Source: Phlebotomus papatasi
Taxonomy: Eukaryota; Arthropoda; Insecta; Diptera; Psychodidae
Direction of reading: 5' to 3'
Length of the DNA stretch: 64,000 nt
Assembly: GCF_024763615.1 (NCBI RefSeq)
Contig: NC_077224.1
Location: forward strand, 88,794,712 to 88,858,711
Position 1 is the stretch's first letter, and the number at the start of each line of letters is the position of its first letter. Under the pieces are notes generated by a model. That model had not been told where the DNA came from, made no database searches, and worked only from the letters and a program-made list of their open reading frames with translations. A program made the position numbers and the translations under genes. Shown here piece after piece: positions 44,021 through 54,440 of the stretch.

Positions 44021-44398
44021 ACTCAAAAAAAAATTGTAAAATTTTCCGTAAACGTTTGTAAATTCCTACTGGGGATTCACGAAATACTTGTGAATCGCAA
44101 AAACCCGCAAAAATGTTTGTAAAAGTTTGTACATTTTTACAAATATTGTTCGTAATATACTATTTGTGAGTAGCATTTTTTTTGTTAGAAATATTTGTTC
44201 GTAAAGGTTTGTAAGCACATATTAAAATTTTTGTAAAATGTTGTTAGACAAATTATTTACAAATAAATGTTTGTAAAGGAATGAGAAATGTTCGTCAAGT
44301 TCTTAAGTTAAGATTATGCGATTATGTAAATTCATTTTGTAAATTCCCAATAGAAATTCACAAATAATTACGAACAATTTCACGAAATATTTTTTTCT
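44021..44398. mobile_element. GTTCGTAAATGTTTG-rich MITE, copy 1
   Basis: The ends ACTCAAAAAAAAATTGTAAA and, inverted, CAGAAAAAAATATTTCGTGA are imperfect. The interior repeats TTTGTAAA / TTCGTAAA motifs in both orientations. Related to 46884-47248. Confidence 0.6.
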
Positions 44399-44403
44399 GT
44401 TTA

Positions 44404-44602
44404 GGGGAAAGTGGGGCACTTTTGAAATTGCGGTTTTTCACCTATTTTTAAATAAAATTGAGCCTTATCGTGATACAATTTAGCTACTCAATCTGTTTGT
44501 GCATCTAAATTATATCACGATAAGGCTCAATTTTATTTAAAAATAAGGTGAAAAATCCCAATTTCAAAGGTGCTTCGCTTTCAAAAGTGCCCCACTTCCT
44601 CC
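44404..44602. mobile_element. TA-target hairpin MITE (GGGGCA family), short type, copy 2
   Basis: A nearly complete hairpin: the left half (GGGGAAAGTGGGGCACTTTT...) pairs with the right half (...AAAAGTGCCCCACTTCCTCC), including the AGCCTTATCGTGATA / TATCACGATAAGGCT core. TA flanks both sides. Confidence 0.85.
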
Positions 44603-44782
44603 TACTATGATTTTTTTAATGTAATTTTTATTTTGAATTTCAATTTTATTGATATAATAACAGTTTTAGAGCTAGTGCTTTTCAGTGTTTAAAGTTTAAA
44701 AATTTTCGTACTTGAGTATTAGTGGCCACCGCCGTCTTAGCGTTGGTAACCAACCTCCAGATTGGAAATCGAGGAAAAATTT

Positions 44783-45033
44783 CTCAGAGAGAAAAAAAGA
44801 GGATGCGATTAACTTTTTTCATCATAATTTTAACACTTTTTAGGTGTGAAAATATATTAACATTTTGTAATTTTAATTTTACACCTTATTAAGGATAAAA
44901 TTAACATGAAAAAGGATAACTTTAAACCTCAATACATCTAAAAAGGGTAATATTTACACCGATTTTGGATCAATTTTGCAGGAAATTAACATTTCCGGAA
45001 TGTTATTTTAACTTTTTCGGATTTCTCACAGTG
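44783..45033. mobile_element. CACTGAGAGAAA-ended MITE, copy 1
   Basis: Same family as 57537-57794 and 57897-58153. It has TTAACATTTCCGGAATGTTA near one end and TCTCAGAGAGAAAAA at the other. Older and more diverged. Confidence 0.7.
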
Positions 45034-45832
45034 TATGAGCCATCTAAAACGTATTGAAACGTTTTATTAAGTTTTTTTTTCTAAAATACTGACCACAATA
45101 TTTTCGTCGTGTTAAAAATCATACCATGGGTTTTAATGGGTTAATAAATTCCCCTCCCCAGTGTTGGTTGTATTGTATGTGATTTCTGGTGGATTTTGGT
45201 GTGGGTTATCCCAAAGGCAAAAGCACTGAACGCACGATCACAAAATGATCACTTAACATCAGACTCACATTCAATGTTAGCCACTCATTAGTGACGCATT
45301 AATTTGGAGGAGCTCCAAAGTGATAAAGCTTTAAGTGTTTGGGAGCGATATTAAGACACTTAATTGGAAGGGAATTCCTGGATGGATTTTCGAGGAAAAT
45401 CCTCACAATCGCTTTGTGCAATTTCTCAGGGATTTTAAGGGTCAGTGCTGTAAGGTTTTATGTGAAGTTCCTTCTTGATTATTAGGGAAACATTCCTCAA
45501 TCTTTAGCCAATTTAAAAATACATCAGTATTATTATACCAAGTGTTTGTATCTTCGCTGTTGAGATTTGTGCAAAATGCAAGAGAGTGACAAAATATTTT
45601 GAAGGTCTCTGCAGTTACTGTAGATTGTTTATTTGGATAAAGAGCCAACCAAATAAGTGAAATTTGCGTTATATCGGTGACTCTTGCGGTTTTTTATACA
45701 GTGAAATATTTTTAAATTCAACTTGAAGTGATAGAGACACAAAATTTAGTCATTTTAATTCAGTTGGTTTTGTGGGACGAGAGAAGAACAGTGCAGTGTG
45801 CAAAAGGCAGGAGAAGATCCGAACCAGAAGGA
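45034..45832. other. Upstream region of the first CBM39 gene
   Basis: Non-coding. Contains the Rel/kappaB-like site at 45370-45379. No TATA box can be assigned with confidence. Confidence 0.5.
45370..45379. promoter_or_regulatory. Candidate Rel/NF-kappaB site upstream of CBM39 gene A
   Basis: GGGAATTCCT matches 9 of 10 positions of the GGGRNWYYCC consensus and lies about 460 nt before the likely start codon. Insect pattern-recognition genes are commonly Rel-controlled, which makes the match plausible, but one site can occur by chance. Confidence 0.35.
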
Positions 45833-46175
45833 ATGATGTTGACCAAAGTGGCAGTGATTGTCCTATTTGCTAATGCAGTGATGTCCTATCGCCTGCAGAG
45901 TCCTGCAGTGGAAGTGTGTCCACATGCCCTTCGTGTCTCAGTGGCAGACAGTTCGGGCATTGAGCTATTTGCCTTCCATGGGAATATAAATCGACCGATT
46001 GGGGAAACAGAAGCTGGCCAGATGTCTCAAGACGTTAATCACAAGACTTTTGGAAGATGGATCTTTGAGACTGAGTCGGAATCCTTCAAATTAGGCGATA
46101 CAATAAACTACTGGATTTTCGTTCAGCACCGTGGCTTGGGCTATCGCTCCGACGTCATGAGTTACACTGTAAATG
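45833..46175 (+). CDS. CBM39 gene A, exon 1: signal peptide and beta-1,3-glucan-binding domain
   Basis: First coding exon of a predicted 377-residue secreted protein, joined to 50034-50824. The MM start at 45833 begins a signal peptide (LTKVAVIVLFANAVMS, about 1-18). Residues 19-114 form a CBM39 domain, the N-terminal glucan-binding module of insect betaGRP/GNBP proteins. Its hallmark segments are GIELFAFHGNIN (42-53), GRWIFE (74-79), GDTINYWIFVQ (88-98) and LGY (102-104). The exon ends in phase 1 at donor G/GTAAGC (46176), and reading on meets a stop within six codons. An in-frame ATG at 45728 would bury the signal peptide and was rejected. The expected role is extracellular recognition of fungal or bacterial glucan. 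Paralog of the gene at 54077. Confidence 0.85.
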
Positions 46176-46247
46176 GTAAGCATCAGGATTAAAAGGACTA
46201 TTATACCTTCAATGTTTAAATACATATTTTTCTATAAAATGACAATA

Positions 46248-46456
46248 GGGGAGATCGGGGTAGAATTAGCCACCAAATGAAATTTTTCATTGCGTGTAAT
46301 TTGTACAAAAAATGTTTGTATGAGGCTGATAAATGTTTCAATGGTTTCAATGAATAGTATGGGAAGTATATATTTAGAATAAAGAGTGGTTTTCTCAATA
46401 TTTTCCTTCGAAATTAAACTATAAACTAGGGGAAACAAAGGTGCCCCAGTCTCCTC
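46248..46456. mobile_element. TA-target MITE (GGGGCA family) in the gene A intron, first of a row
   Basis: The left end GGGGAGATCGGGGTAG and right end GTGCCCCAGTCTCCTC are inverted, with TA on both sides. Confidence 0.7.
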
Positions 46457-46458
46457 TA

Positions 46459-46881
46459 AGGGGCAGAAGGGTAACTTTGAATTGTTGTACTCTAAAAAAT
46501 ATATTTTATTAAACGTACAAATGGAGTTAAAGTTTTGTCAAAAGGATGTTATTTACTAATTTGACAAAACTTTTTCTCACATTTTATATATGGAAAACAT
46601 TCTTTTGACAAACTTTTAACAAAATACGGGTAAAGTTGCCTGCCGATTTGACAAAACTTGAGATAGATTTTAAATTGGGCCTTTTATCTTTCTTATTTAT
46701 TTTTTTTATTGAGCTTTTTCTTCTATTTTCAAGCAAAATTGCGCCTCAACATAATGCAATTTAGTTTGACAAATGTTTTATGGGGCTAAACCATATTGTG
46801 GTAAGGTCCAGATCCGTTTAGGAATAAGAGGAAAAAACTTTATTTTAAAGGTGTCCCAATTCAAAGGTACCCCACTTCCCG
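46459..46881. mobile_element. TA-target MITE (GGGGCA family), second of a row
   Basis: The ends AGGGGCAGAAGGGTAACTTT and, inverted, CGGGAAGTGGGGTACCTTTG are flanked by TA. The left TA (46457-46458) is also the right TA of the preceding element. Confidence 0.7.
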
Positions 46882-46883
46882 TA

Positions 46884-47248
46884 CACAGAAAAAACATTGC
46901 ATGATAGTTCGTAAATGTTTGTGAATTCTTCCTGAGAACTTACGTAATTAACGCTCTACTAAAAAGTTCGTAAAAGTTTGTATTTTTCACAAACAGTTTT
47001 TGTTAAATGTTCACTTGACCAGAATTTTTTGTTCTTTTAAAAAACATTTGTTTGTATATTTTTGTTTGACTGGCAAAACTTGACCAACAAATGACAAAAA
47101 TTGACAAACATATTTTATGTGTTTACGAACATTTACAAACAAATGTTTTTCAAAAGAACAAAAAATGTTGGTCAATTGATAATTTGACAAATAATGTTTG
47201 TGAAAAAATACAAACATTTACGAACATTTTGCAATTTTTTTTCCTGTG
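46884..47248. mobile_element. GTTCGTAAATGTTTG-rich MITE, copy 2, third of a row
   Basis: The ends CACAGAAAAAACATTGCA and, inverted, CACAGGAAAAAAAATTGCA are followed by a shared inner GTTCGTAAATGTTTG. It directly abuts the preceding element's TA. Confidence 0.75.
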
Positions 47249-47904
47249 AAAAATCATAGTGTAATGCAAAATTATTTTCACTGTAAGCTAAGACACGTCC
47301 CTTAAAAGCTAGTCTTTAACTTAACTTTACTGTAAATATCGTAAATATCCTCTTAAAATGTAGAAGATAAGTGACAAAATACGAAAAATTATTAAGAAAT
47401 ATGAAAGAAAAGTCGTGTTCTGAATTTAAAAGCAAAGAAAAGGAGTTTTTGCGATGCTTTTTGTTGTGTTTGGGTCTTGGCTAAACACTTGCCTTTTGAC
47501 GTAAAATGTGTTACAGCCTTTAAATGGTTAAAGGTAGTTAAAAGGCCTTTCACAGGAGACTTGAAATTAAAAACAATTTAAATAGTTTTATCATGAAATA
47601 TAAATCACATGAGGTTAATTAATTATTTATGAATAATAATTATTATTCAATGTTGTTATAAATAAAATTTAATTAATTTATTAATTGATTTATAGAGCAA
47701 TTTTTCATGCAAGAGTAAAAGCAAAGGATTTTGACCTGATGCTTTTTGACTTTTATTTCGTACCAAACGTTTTGGAAAAACTAAACTTAAAAGTTGAGGG
47801 TTAGCTTAAGCGGTCTTCAGACTAGAGATTTAGCTCTGTCTAAAGTCCTGTATGCCCGGAATTTACACTAAACAAGCGATCGAAGTAAATTTTTCAAAAT
47901 TTAT

Positions 47905-48180
47905 AATAGTGCTATTCCAATAATGGAAAAATGTAAAAGGGAAACCACATGAACATTTTTTATTACATAGCTGTTCTTATTTTATGTGCTTCAGGCTAAT
48001 TGACTTCTCTTTGCATTGGTTCGCGTCACAACTGTTTGGTGGGTTTAGAACAAGGAGAGGATTGTGTAAAACAGTCGTGACAGGGACCACCACAAAGAAA
48101 TTTTAATTATGCAGAAGCATTTGAGAACAGTAAATGCGCTAGAAGTTAATTTTTTATTGCAATAGCACCATTTTTCCCCG
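47905..48180. repeat. TGCTATTCCAATGGAAAAA foldback family, copy 3
   Basis: Runs from AGTGCTATTCCAATAATGG to ATTGCAATAGCACC. The internal CACAACTGTTTGGTGGG and AACAGTCGTGACAGGGA are shared with copies 1 and 2. Confidence 0.6.
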
Positions 48181-48354
48181 GAGAAACGTTTTTTGAACGC
48201 CAAAGAACAAAAGTTCTCTTGAGAAATTACACATTAAATCAATTTTAATTCAATTTTAATGAATTTGAACTTATTGAAAACTTAATAAATTCTTTACTAG
48301 GACCTTAAATTTTTACATTACCACTTAGGAACCGATTTAGGGCCCTTGACAGAC

Positions 48355-48450
48355 GTACGGCTTAAGTCGAAAGACAGCTTAACGTAATCATTTTCCTACT
48401 AAAGCGCTTCTCGGCTTAAGGCATAAGTCTGTCTAGGACATTCGATAATT
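48355..48450. repeat. Inverted-repeat family with CTTAAGYCG motifs, copy 3
   Basis: A short copy from CCTTGACAGACGTACGGCTT to TAAGTCTGTCTAGGAC, with the AT-rich loop largely lost. Confidence 0.6.
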
Positions 48451-48755
48451 GTAAGAAAACGTTCTTTCAAAGGAAAATTGCAAGCTTTCGGTATAAAATT
48501 TACCTGCAAAAATGAGTATATTTCCACCTAAAATTCTTTAACACATTTCTTTGGGCTTTTTTCTTGATGGAAATTCTGATAAAGAAAAATGTTCTTTTAC
48601 GTGTTTTAAATTAAAATCTAATTTGGACCTAATCTTGAACAAAATTGCGGATTTCATGAGCTGAAAGCTAGTTAGGAACACCAAAAAGGCTTTTCCTTGA
48701 AGAAAATACCGAGAACTTGATCAAAAATTGAATGGAAAATTCTTTCTTAAGGCTT

Positions 48756-48892
48756 TATACATTTTGGAAGCAATTTTCCTCAAAAATAGCATTTCTGACA
48801 GAATTTTGACGTTGCCACCTACAGCAGTACAGACGGTTTCCTTAAAAATAAAATTTTTGACGAAAATTGCTCCCAATATGTAGATACCTTTA
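48756..48892. repeat. Diverged relative of the 140-bp histone-spacer MITE
   Basis: The right end GACGAAAATTGCTCCCAAT followed by ATGTAGATACC nearly matches the MITE at 4187-4326. The left side keeps TTGGAAGCAATTTTCC. Confidence 0.55.
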
Positions 48893-49458
48893 GAGTCTTA
48901 AACGTTTTCCCGTAGTTTCTTTCAAAAATTGATCGAAAATTTTACACAGCACCGATTTTGATTATTTTGGGGTCTGATATGGGAAGCTTGAAGAGCCCCT
49001 AAGGGTCCATCTAATGCTTCTAATAAATCTTTGTAGCTTTCTTTGAGAAAAATTTATTAAAAGCTTTCCCACTATCCTCCAGAAAAACTATTTTGAAGTT
49101 TTTAATATCAGATATTTTGAAGGTTTCTTTTAAAAATTCAGCACAAATCCATTTTTATTCCAAATTTAGTTATTTTGGGCTTTTTAGAAAGCTCATAAGA
49201 TTCAACAAAAGACCTTGTAAACCAGTAAAGGTGCTTTTCTTCAGTGAAAATGCCCTGGTAAGCCAAATTATTATCTTCTTCTCGAATCGTGAAGGCGCGG
49301 ACGGCTCTACTTGCCCTTGTAATATTATAAATATAGCAAAGGCCATTTCTAACGTTCATATTACCGATACACGCTTTGTGCGTAAAAAATCTTAAGTTAG
49401 TACTGTGCTTGGTACTGTGAACATTTTTAAATGAGAAAGACAGTCTGCCAGGTCTCCT

Positions 49459-49910
49459 ATTTTAGCCGAGACACACGTAGGAAGATTCTAAGAAATAGTA
49501 GACACCATTTATCTCAGGAACGAACCACATAAAACTTTATTAGACTTATTTGTGCAAAAATACTCTCATTTAAAAGAGTTTTCTGACAGGATATTTTTTT
49601 ATATTAAAGAGTTTTCTTTCTCGCTCTTGTAATTTTCTAATTATAGGAAAGGTAGTCTCCAACGTACAAGTTGCCAATACATGGATTTATTTATAAAAAT
49701 CCTAAGAAAGTATAGCAAAACGTTTTTAAATGAAATAAAAAATCATTAAGAATTCTTATTTTAGCCGAGACACACATGGAGAGATTATATAGATTATGGG
49801 GTAGAGACAATTTATCTCAGGAACGAACCACCTGAAATTTTCTGAGACTCATCTATGCCAAGATACTCTCATTTAGAAGGGCTTTTTGAGTGGATATTTT
49901 TAGATTAAAT
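49459..49910 (+). repeat. Tandem direct duplication, period about 298 bp
   Basis: TATTTTAGCCGAGACACAC recurs at 49459 and 49757, and ATTTATCTCAGGAACGAACC and AATACTCTCATTT-type blocks recur at the same offset. The preceding AGTCTCCAACGT / TTCTAACGTTC stretches extend the homology leftward. Diverged and non-coding. Confidence 0.65.
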
Positions 49911-50033
49911 AATCTGTTTTAACCCTTAACGTTTGAAGATTTGCTTAGGATTTGAGGGGATGACTTTTATGCTAGAATGTCTCCTGTTAATGAGGTGTAG
50001 TGATAAAAGGGATGGTAATTATTTATTTATTAG

Positions 50034-50824
50034 CTTTCAGCAAAAAATGCGAAGCCTATCAGAGTTCTTCGTCTGAGGAGGAGGATGTTCACATGGATGG
50101 CAAGAAATTTGGGAGAAGGCGAAATAAGGGTGAACATTCCAGTCATTTCCAGCAATATTATCATCATCATCATCATCACCATGAGGAGGGTGGCAATAGA
50201 AGGAATGGATACGGAAATCATGGCTGGAATCCGCGACCACCAGTAGTACCACCCTTCCCTCAGCCACCGGCTGCTCTGCCCTTTCCCACAGAACCCATTG
50301 GCCCTGTGTGCTTTTGCGATAGGGAGGTGAAGAAGGTAACTGAGAAGCTGGCTGAGACTCAATTGCAATTACAGGGTATTCTTAATACCACGGAGAAGCT
50401 GCAGCAGGACTTTCTATCACTCAATGAGTTCCTGGGGACTATTCTCGAGAAAAGTAATTTTGGGAGGAAACTCCTTCTCACGGGAGTCTTCAGCGCCACT
50501 GATAATCCCTATGAACTAATCAAGACCATCTTGGAGGATAAACTGGATCTCAGTGATTTAAAATTAAGGGTTCTGAATGCCACCACCACGGTCCACGGTG
50601 CAATTCTCTTCGAGATGACTTCCTCATCGGACAAATTGCGAATTCTGATGCGATCTAAGCGTCTGGAAAAATCAAAATTGCGCATTATTGACTACCAGGA
50701 TGAGGATAATGAACTTGCAGGAATTTTCCAGATCAGTCAGTCTCCCAGTGTACCATCATCAACCACTTTTCCCATTACTGATGGACCAGATCCCGACATA
50801 GATGTGCGCTTCGGTGAAAATTAG
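50034..50824 (+). CDS. CBM39 gene A, exon 2: His-rich linker, coiled coil and unknown C-terminal domain
   Basis: Second exon of the 377-residue protein (residues 115-377). In order: a Ser/Glu acidic patch (SSSSEEED, 125-132); a basic stretch; a His run (HHHHHHH, 158-164) that could bind divalent metal; a Gly/Asn then Pro-rich linker (about 165-206); CFC (207-209); a coiled coil at about 212-256 (VKKVTEKLAETQLQLQGIL...); and a C-terminal alpha/beta-like region at about 261-334. That region starts KLLLTGVFSA and includes AILFEMTSSSDKLRILM. A Ser/Thr/Pro-rich acidic tail ends at GEN. There is no GH16-like domain. The C-terminal region aligns with gene B exon 2. I do not recognise this domain from sequence. 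Confidence 0.75.
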
Positions 50825-52149
50825 TAGCACTTTGGTGTTCTGCAGAGCAAAAAATTCTTTATTGCTGTAATGTTGCATTTTATCGTGTGAATTAATGTAA
50901 TTTAAATGTCTTCAACTTATGTACTGTCTGACTGTGGACTTTTGGCAAGAAAAAAATAGAGAGGAAGATTGAGAAAAAAGGTAAAAGTGTACTATTTTAT
51001 TTCACACAAAATGATACCTTCCCTAATTCCGGTAGCAGTAATAATGACATATCTTGGTCTTCTAATTTGCAAAAAATTCTAAATTAATGTCTTCAATCAC
51101 TCACGGTATTTCATTAACTCCGGAGTGACTATTCTTTTGCAAAATCTCATGTTACGCTTATTTAGTTGGATATTAATCAACCAGGATCACGTCATGTTTA
51201 CACCATAATGTTGCTTAAAAGGCTTTTTTTTCGACAATGTCGATGAATTTTTCGTTGTTCTGCTGTATTCAATTTGTTCTATCATCCATCGGAAATTCTT
51301 TTTTAATTTTCCTCCAACGTGGTCAACACTGAACGTTTGGGATGAATGCTTAATGCTTTCAATGCTGAATACTTGGTGAGTAATTTCATGCAGATTTTCT
51401 TCACTTCTATTCTAAAAATTCAATGTTTGTTGATGGTGTCAATGGGTTATACTGTTTCACATTCTAGATTAGGAATTAGGTCAAGAACAAAGATTATTTT
51501 GGGGAAAATAAAAAAGAAAACAAATGTTGGGATTCCGAGAGATTCCTAAGTAGCAAAATGAAGTCAGAAAAATTAGCTAGTAATCACAATAGCAAGCCAG
51601 TGATAAGCCTAGATCAGCTTATAAAGGTGCGATTCCTTCTTTGCAAATTTGGATTGTGACAAACTCGAACGATATTTATATATAAATAATGCAAATTTCG
51701 TTTAGTAATTGAATATATACGAAAAATACGCGCCCCGCGAAAAAATACGCACCCCGCGAAAATCCGCGAAAAATTCGCGTCTCACAAAAATCCGCGAAAA
51801 ATTCGCGTCTCACGAAAATCCGCGAAAAAAATCACTTCCCGCGAAAATCCGTGAAAAAAATACGCGCCTCGCGAAGATCCGCGAAAAAAATCGCGGATGG
51901 TAAATTGCGAATTGTGTATGTCACCTTAAAAATCTTCAAATAAGATTGATAAAGCTTAACTGAAAATTTCATTTCCTGAAAAGTTGGCAAAAGGAAGTTA
52001 CGACAAATGCTGATTTAACTGACGATTGCTTTTTGAAGATCTCAATAACTTTAGGGTATTAGGTAAAATCATGTCATTGTGTCATGAAGGCGTTTCAACG
52101 TCTCTAATGTAATGTCAGCAGAATGACTGGAATTTTACCATTTTGACAG
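50825..52149. other. Intergenic region between the CBM39 genes, left part
   Basis: No gene supported. Includes the minisatellite at 51715-51898. Confidence 0.5.
51715..51898. repeat. GC-rich minisatellite, unit about 29 bp
   Basis: Six imperfect units built from TCCGCGAAAAA, then TTCGCGTCTCACGAAAA. The CGCG content contrasts sharply with the AT-rich surroundings. The short open frame across it (repeated KIREK-type peptide) is a by-product of the repeat. Confidence 0.8.
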
Positions 52150-52151
52150 TA

Positions 52152-53003
52152 GGGGAGACTGGGGCAAAAAGTCACAAATTAAAAATTTGAAAATTCAATA
52201 TCTTCCAATAGCCCTTCTTCAAAGTCGTAAGTTTCTTAGAATTCGAACAAGGAATTCAGAAAATAAAAAAAATATTGCAATTTTTAGCCCTATTTTTGAA
52301 ATATTTTCCTTACAACAGATATCAATTTTGAACTACTTATTTTTCAAAATTGATGCACTGATTAATATTTCCTAAATGATTTGGATTATTTGAATATGAA
52401 ACCACTATCGATTTTAGAATTTTACAAAGATTCTTCTCTCCAGAAATCATTTTATTAAAAATGACCACTTGGGGTAAAAAGTAACAAAATGTTTGGAGCA
52501 AAAAGTAACAAAGACCGAAGCAATTTTTGATGTCCCACGGCGAGAAGAAACGTCATTTCCGCGTCTCGATGCTTGTTATTTGCATTGGTCAAACGATTAG
52601 CAGTCTCTTGTGTGTTTTTTTTAATAGCTCGAAAAGCGCTTTTCTCGTTCAGATAGAGAAAACTGTGTTTTAAAAAGGTGTAGAGGAATAAATTTCCTAT
52701 GAAAATATGTCACATAGCTATTTTTTTTAAAATTTACGGAAGCTCGTAATAAAGCAAATCAAAATGTGATAATATCCCATACCTGACACTATTTGCCCCA
52801 GCATTTTTGAGAATGGTCACAAAATTACCTTTTAGAAAGTAGCTCGATAAATATATTTCCTTACAAAATAGAGGAAAATGACTTTCACAAAGTTGTAGAG
52901 CAGTAAATTTCCTATAAAACTGCACTAACGAGAAATTTCTGGGGCACTAGCTTGTAAAAAAAAATAAAATATCCGCTTTGTGACTTTTTGCCCCAGTCTC
53001 CCC
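52152..53003. mobile_element. TA-target element (GGGGCA family), 852 bp
   Basis: The terminal repeats are near-perfect: GGGGAGACTGGGGCAAAAAG then TCACAAA, and the complement at 52977-53003. TA flanks both sides. The interior repeats GGGGTAAAAAGTAACAAA. No transposase frame seen. Confidence 0.88.
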
Positions 53004-53005
53004 TA

Positions 53006-54076
53006 ATCAAAAAGGAATGTAAGTTTTGTGTCGAAGCCCCGACATCGTTGTGACCGTTAATCTTGACGTGTTTTACGGGCATTAAACTTTAAGATAAAAA
53101 AAACGAGGCAACGGAGGCAACTGGATATTGTGATATCCGTATTTACAGAGAAATCTACCCTCTTTGTTAATTTTTATTTCATATTGGTTTTCACTCAAAA
53201 TTGCTTAAACATTTTCAGATTAATACAGTGTGAAAAGCAATCTGAATTTGACTATAGAAGATATTAAAAAGAATGACGCACTGCACAGTGCATTTGACAG
53301 GCTTCGTATCAACACAAAATTGATGTATGGACTTTTTAAAAAGGAGGTTTTCTTTACGTATTCTCTTTTTTCCAAATTTCTAAGCAAAAATGAGAAACAA
53401 AGGGTAACTCATTTCAATTTTTTTCTAATAAGGGTTTTTGCGAAGCTTTTCTCGGACAACTAACAAGGGTTTCTCAATATGAGTATCCCCTTGATTAGAA
53501 ATGATTCTAAATTACCCTACGTGTTTTACTTTGAATATTTCTTAGTAGCACTACAATGGTAACCCTTACGTAAAAGCAAACTTATTACCATATTGTACGA
53601 CCTTTATGATTTTTGTGAGAAAATAAATTATTTTCCTAAATGATCCAATCGTTCTTAAAGGGTTAACATTCGTCAAAATTAAACACTGTCGATAACCTCT
53701 TGTTCCGTCTCATTGCGCTAACTAAAGAGCTGTAGTATGTGTGCTAGAATGAACTGAGAGATGGAAAACAAGAGGAAAATTAAAATCACGATTCCCCAAG
53801 TGTTTTTTTTCTCAGATATTATGTGATGTCATCGAGATTGTAAAATCCATGAGTTTGTTTTACTGTCTCTGCCATTTGTGAATTGTTTGTGAATTGAAGT
53901 TGGTGTGTTTCATTTGAGTGGTCAGCTATTTTTTGGGATAGCAGATAGAAGAGAGAGATATTTGGAAATTGCTCAATATAACTTTTTTATCGGTTGCAAT
54001 TTCAAATTTGATAATCGCTCTATTTGGTAAAAAGTTGGTGATTGGGAGAAAAGTGAGTGGTAGTGCGCCAGAGAAG
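53006..54076. other. Intergenic region upstream of CBM39 gene B
   Basis: AT-rich. A piggyBac-type end (CTTAAAGGGTTAA) lies near 53652-53664. No gene before the ATG at 54077. Confidence 0.5.
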
Positions 54077-54440
54077 ATGATAATCGATCAATTGTGTGTT
54101 GTGCTACTGATGGTACTTGGACTTTCTCAGCTAGCCCCTGGGGAAAGCTTTGTCATACCAAGAGCTCGCTTTGAAGTGTTACATCCCCGTGGATTGAGGA
54201 TATCAATTCCAGATGTTGCGGGAATTAAATTATTCAGCTTTCATGGTGCCGTAAATGATGAGATTCAGGTTAATCAGCAAGGGACGATTCATGGTGAAGT
54301 GACTGATGCGATAAATGGACGATGGACTTTCACTGACTCCAGAGTCACCGTCAAAGGTGGCGATGTTATTAATTATTGGATTTATGTCCAATTCAATAAC
54401 CTGGGGTATCATGTGGAAAATAAACAATTTGTCACGGAAG
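54077..54440 (+). CDS. CBM39 gene B, exon 1: signal peptide and beta-1,3-glucan-binding domain
   Basis: First exon of a predicted 314-residue secreted protein, joined to 56065-56645. The ATG at 54077 gives a clear signal peptide (MIIDQLCVVLLMVLGLSQLA, about 1-23). The CBM39 domain at about 25-120 has RGLRISIPDVAGIKLFSFHG (38-57), GRWTFTD (81-87) and GDVINYWIYVQ (95-105). It keeps the RISIPD motif of classical betaGRP domains better than gene A does. The donor is GAAG/GTAAAA at 54441, phase 1 as in gene A. An upstream in-frame ATG at 53969 was rejected. Confidence 0.87.

Larger units (their letters stand above)
46176..50033 (+). other. Intron of CBM39 gene A (3858 bp), filled with repeats
   Basis: Donor GTAAGC and acceptor TTTATTTATTAG. 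Three TA-type MITEs sit edge to edge at 46248-47248, further repeats at 47905-48892, and a tandem duplication at 49459-49910. An alternative acceptor CTTTCAG at 50040 would break the frame with the 46175 donor. The chosen acceptor at 50033 restores it and gives the same junction residue (Ala) as gene B. Confidence 0.7.

Noticed and set aside
51715..51898. Regular repeats with spacers resembling a CRISPR array
   Set aside because: Units are contiguous and imperfect, with no unique spacers, and lie in a eukaryotic genome: a minisatellite.
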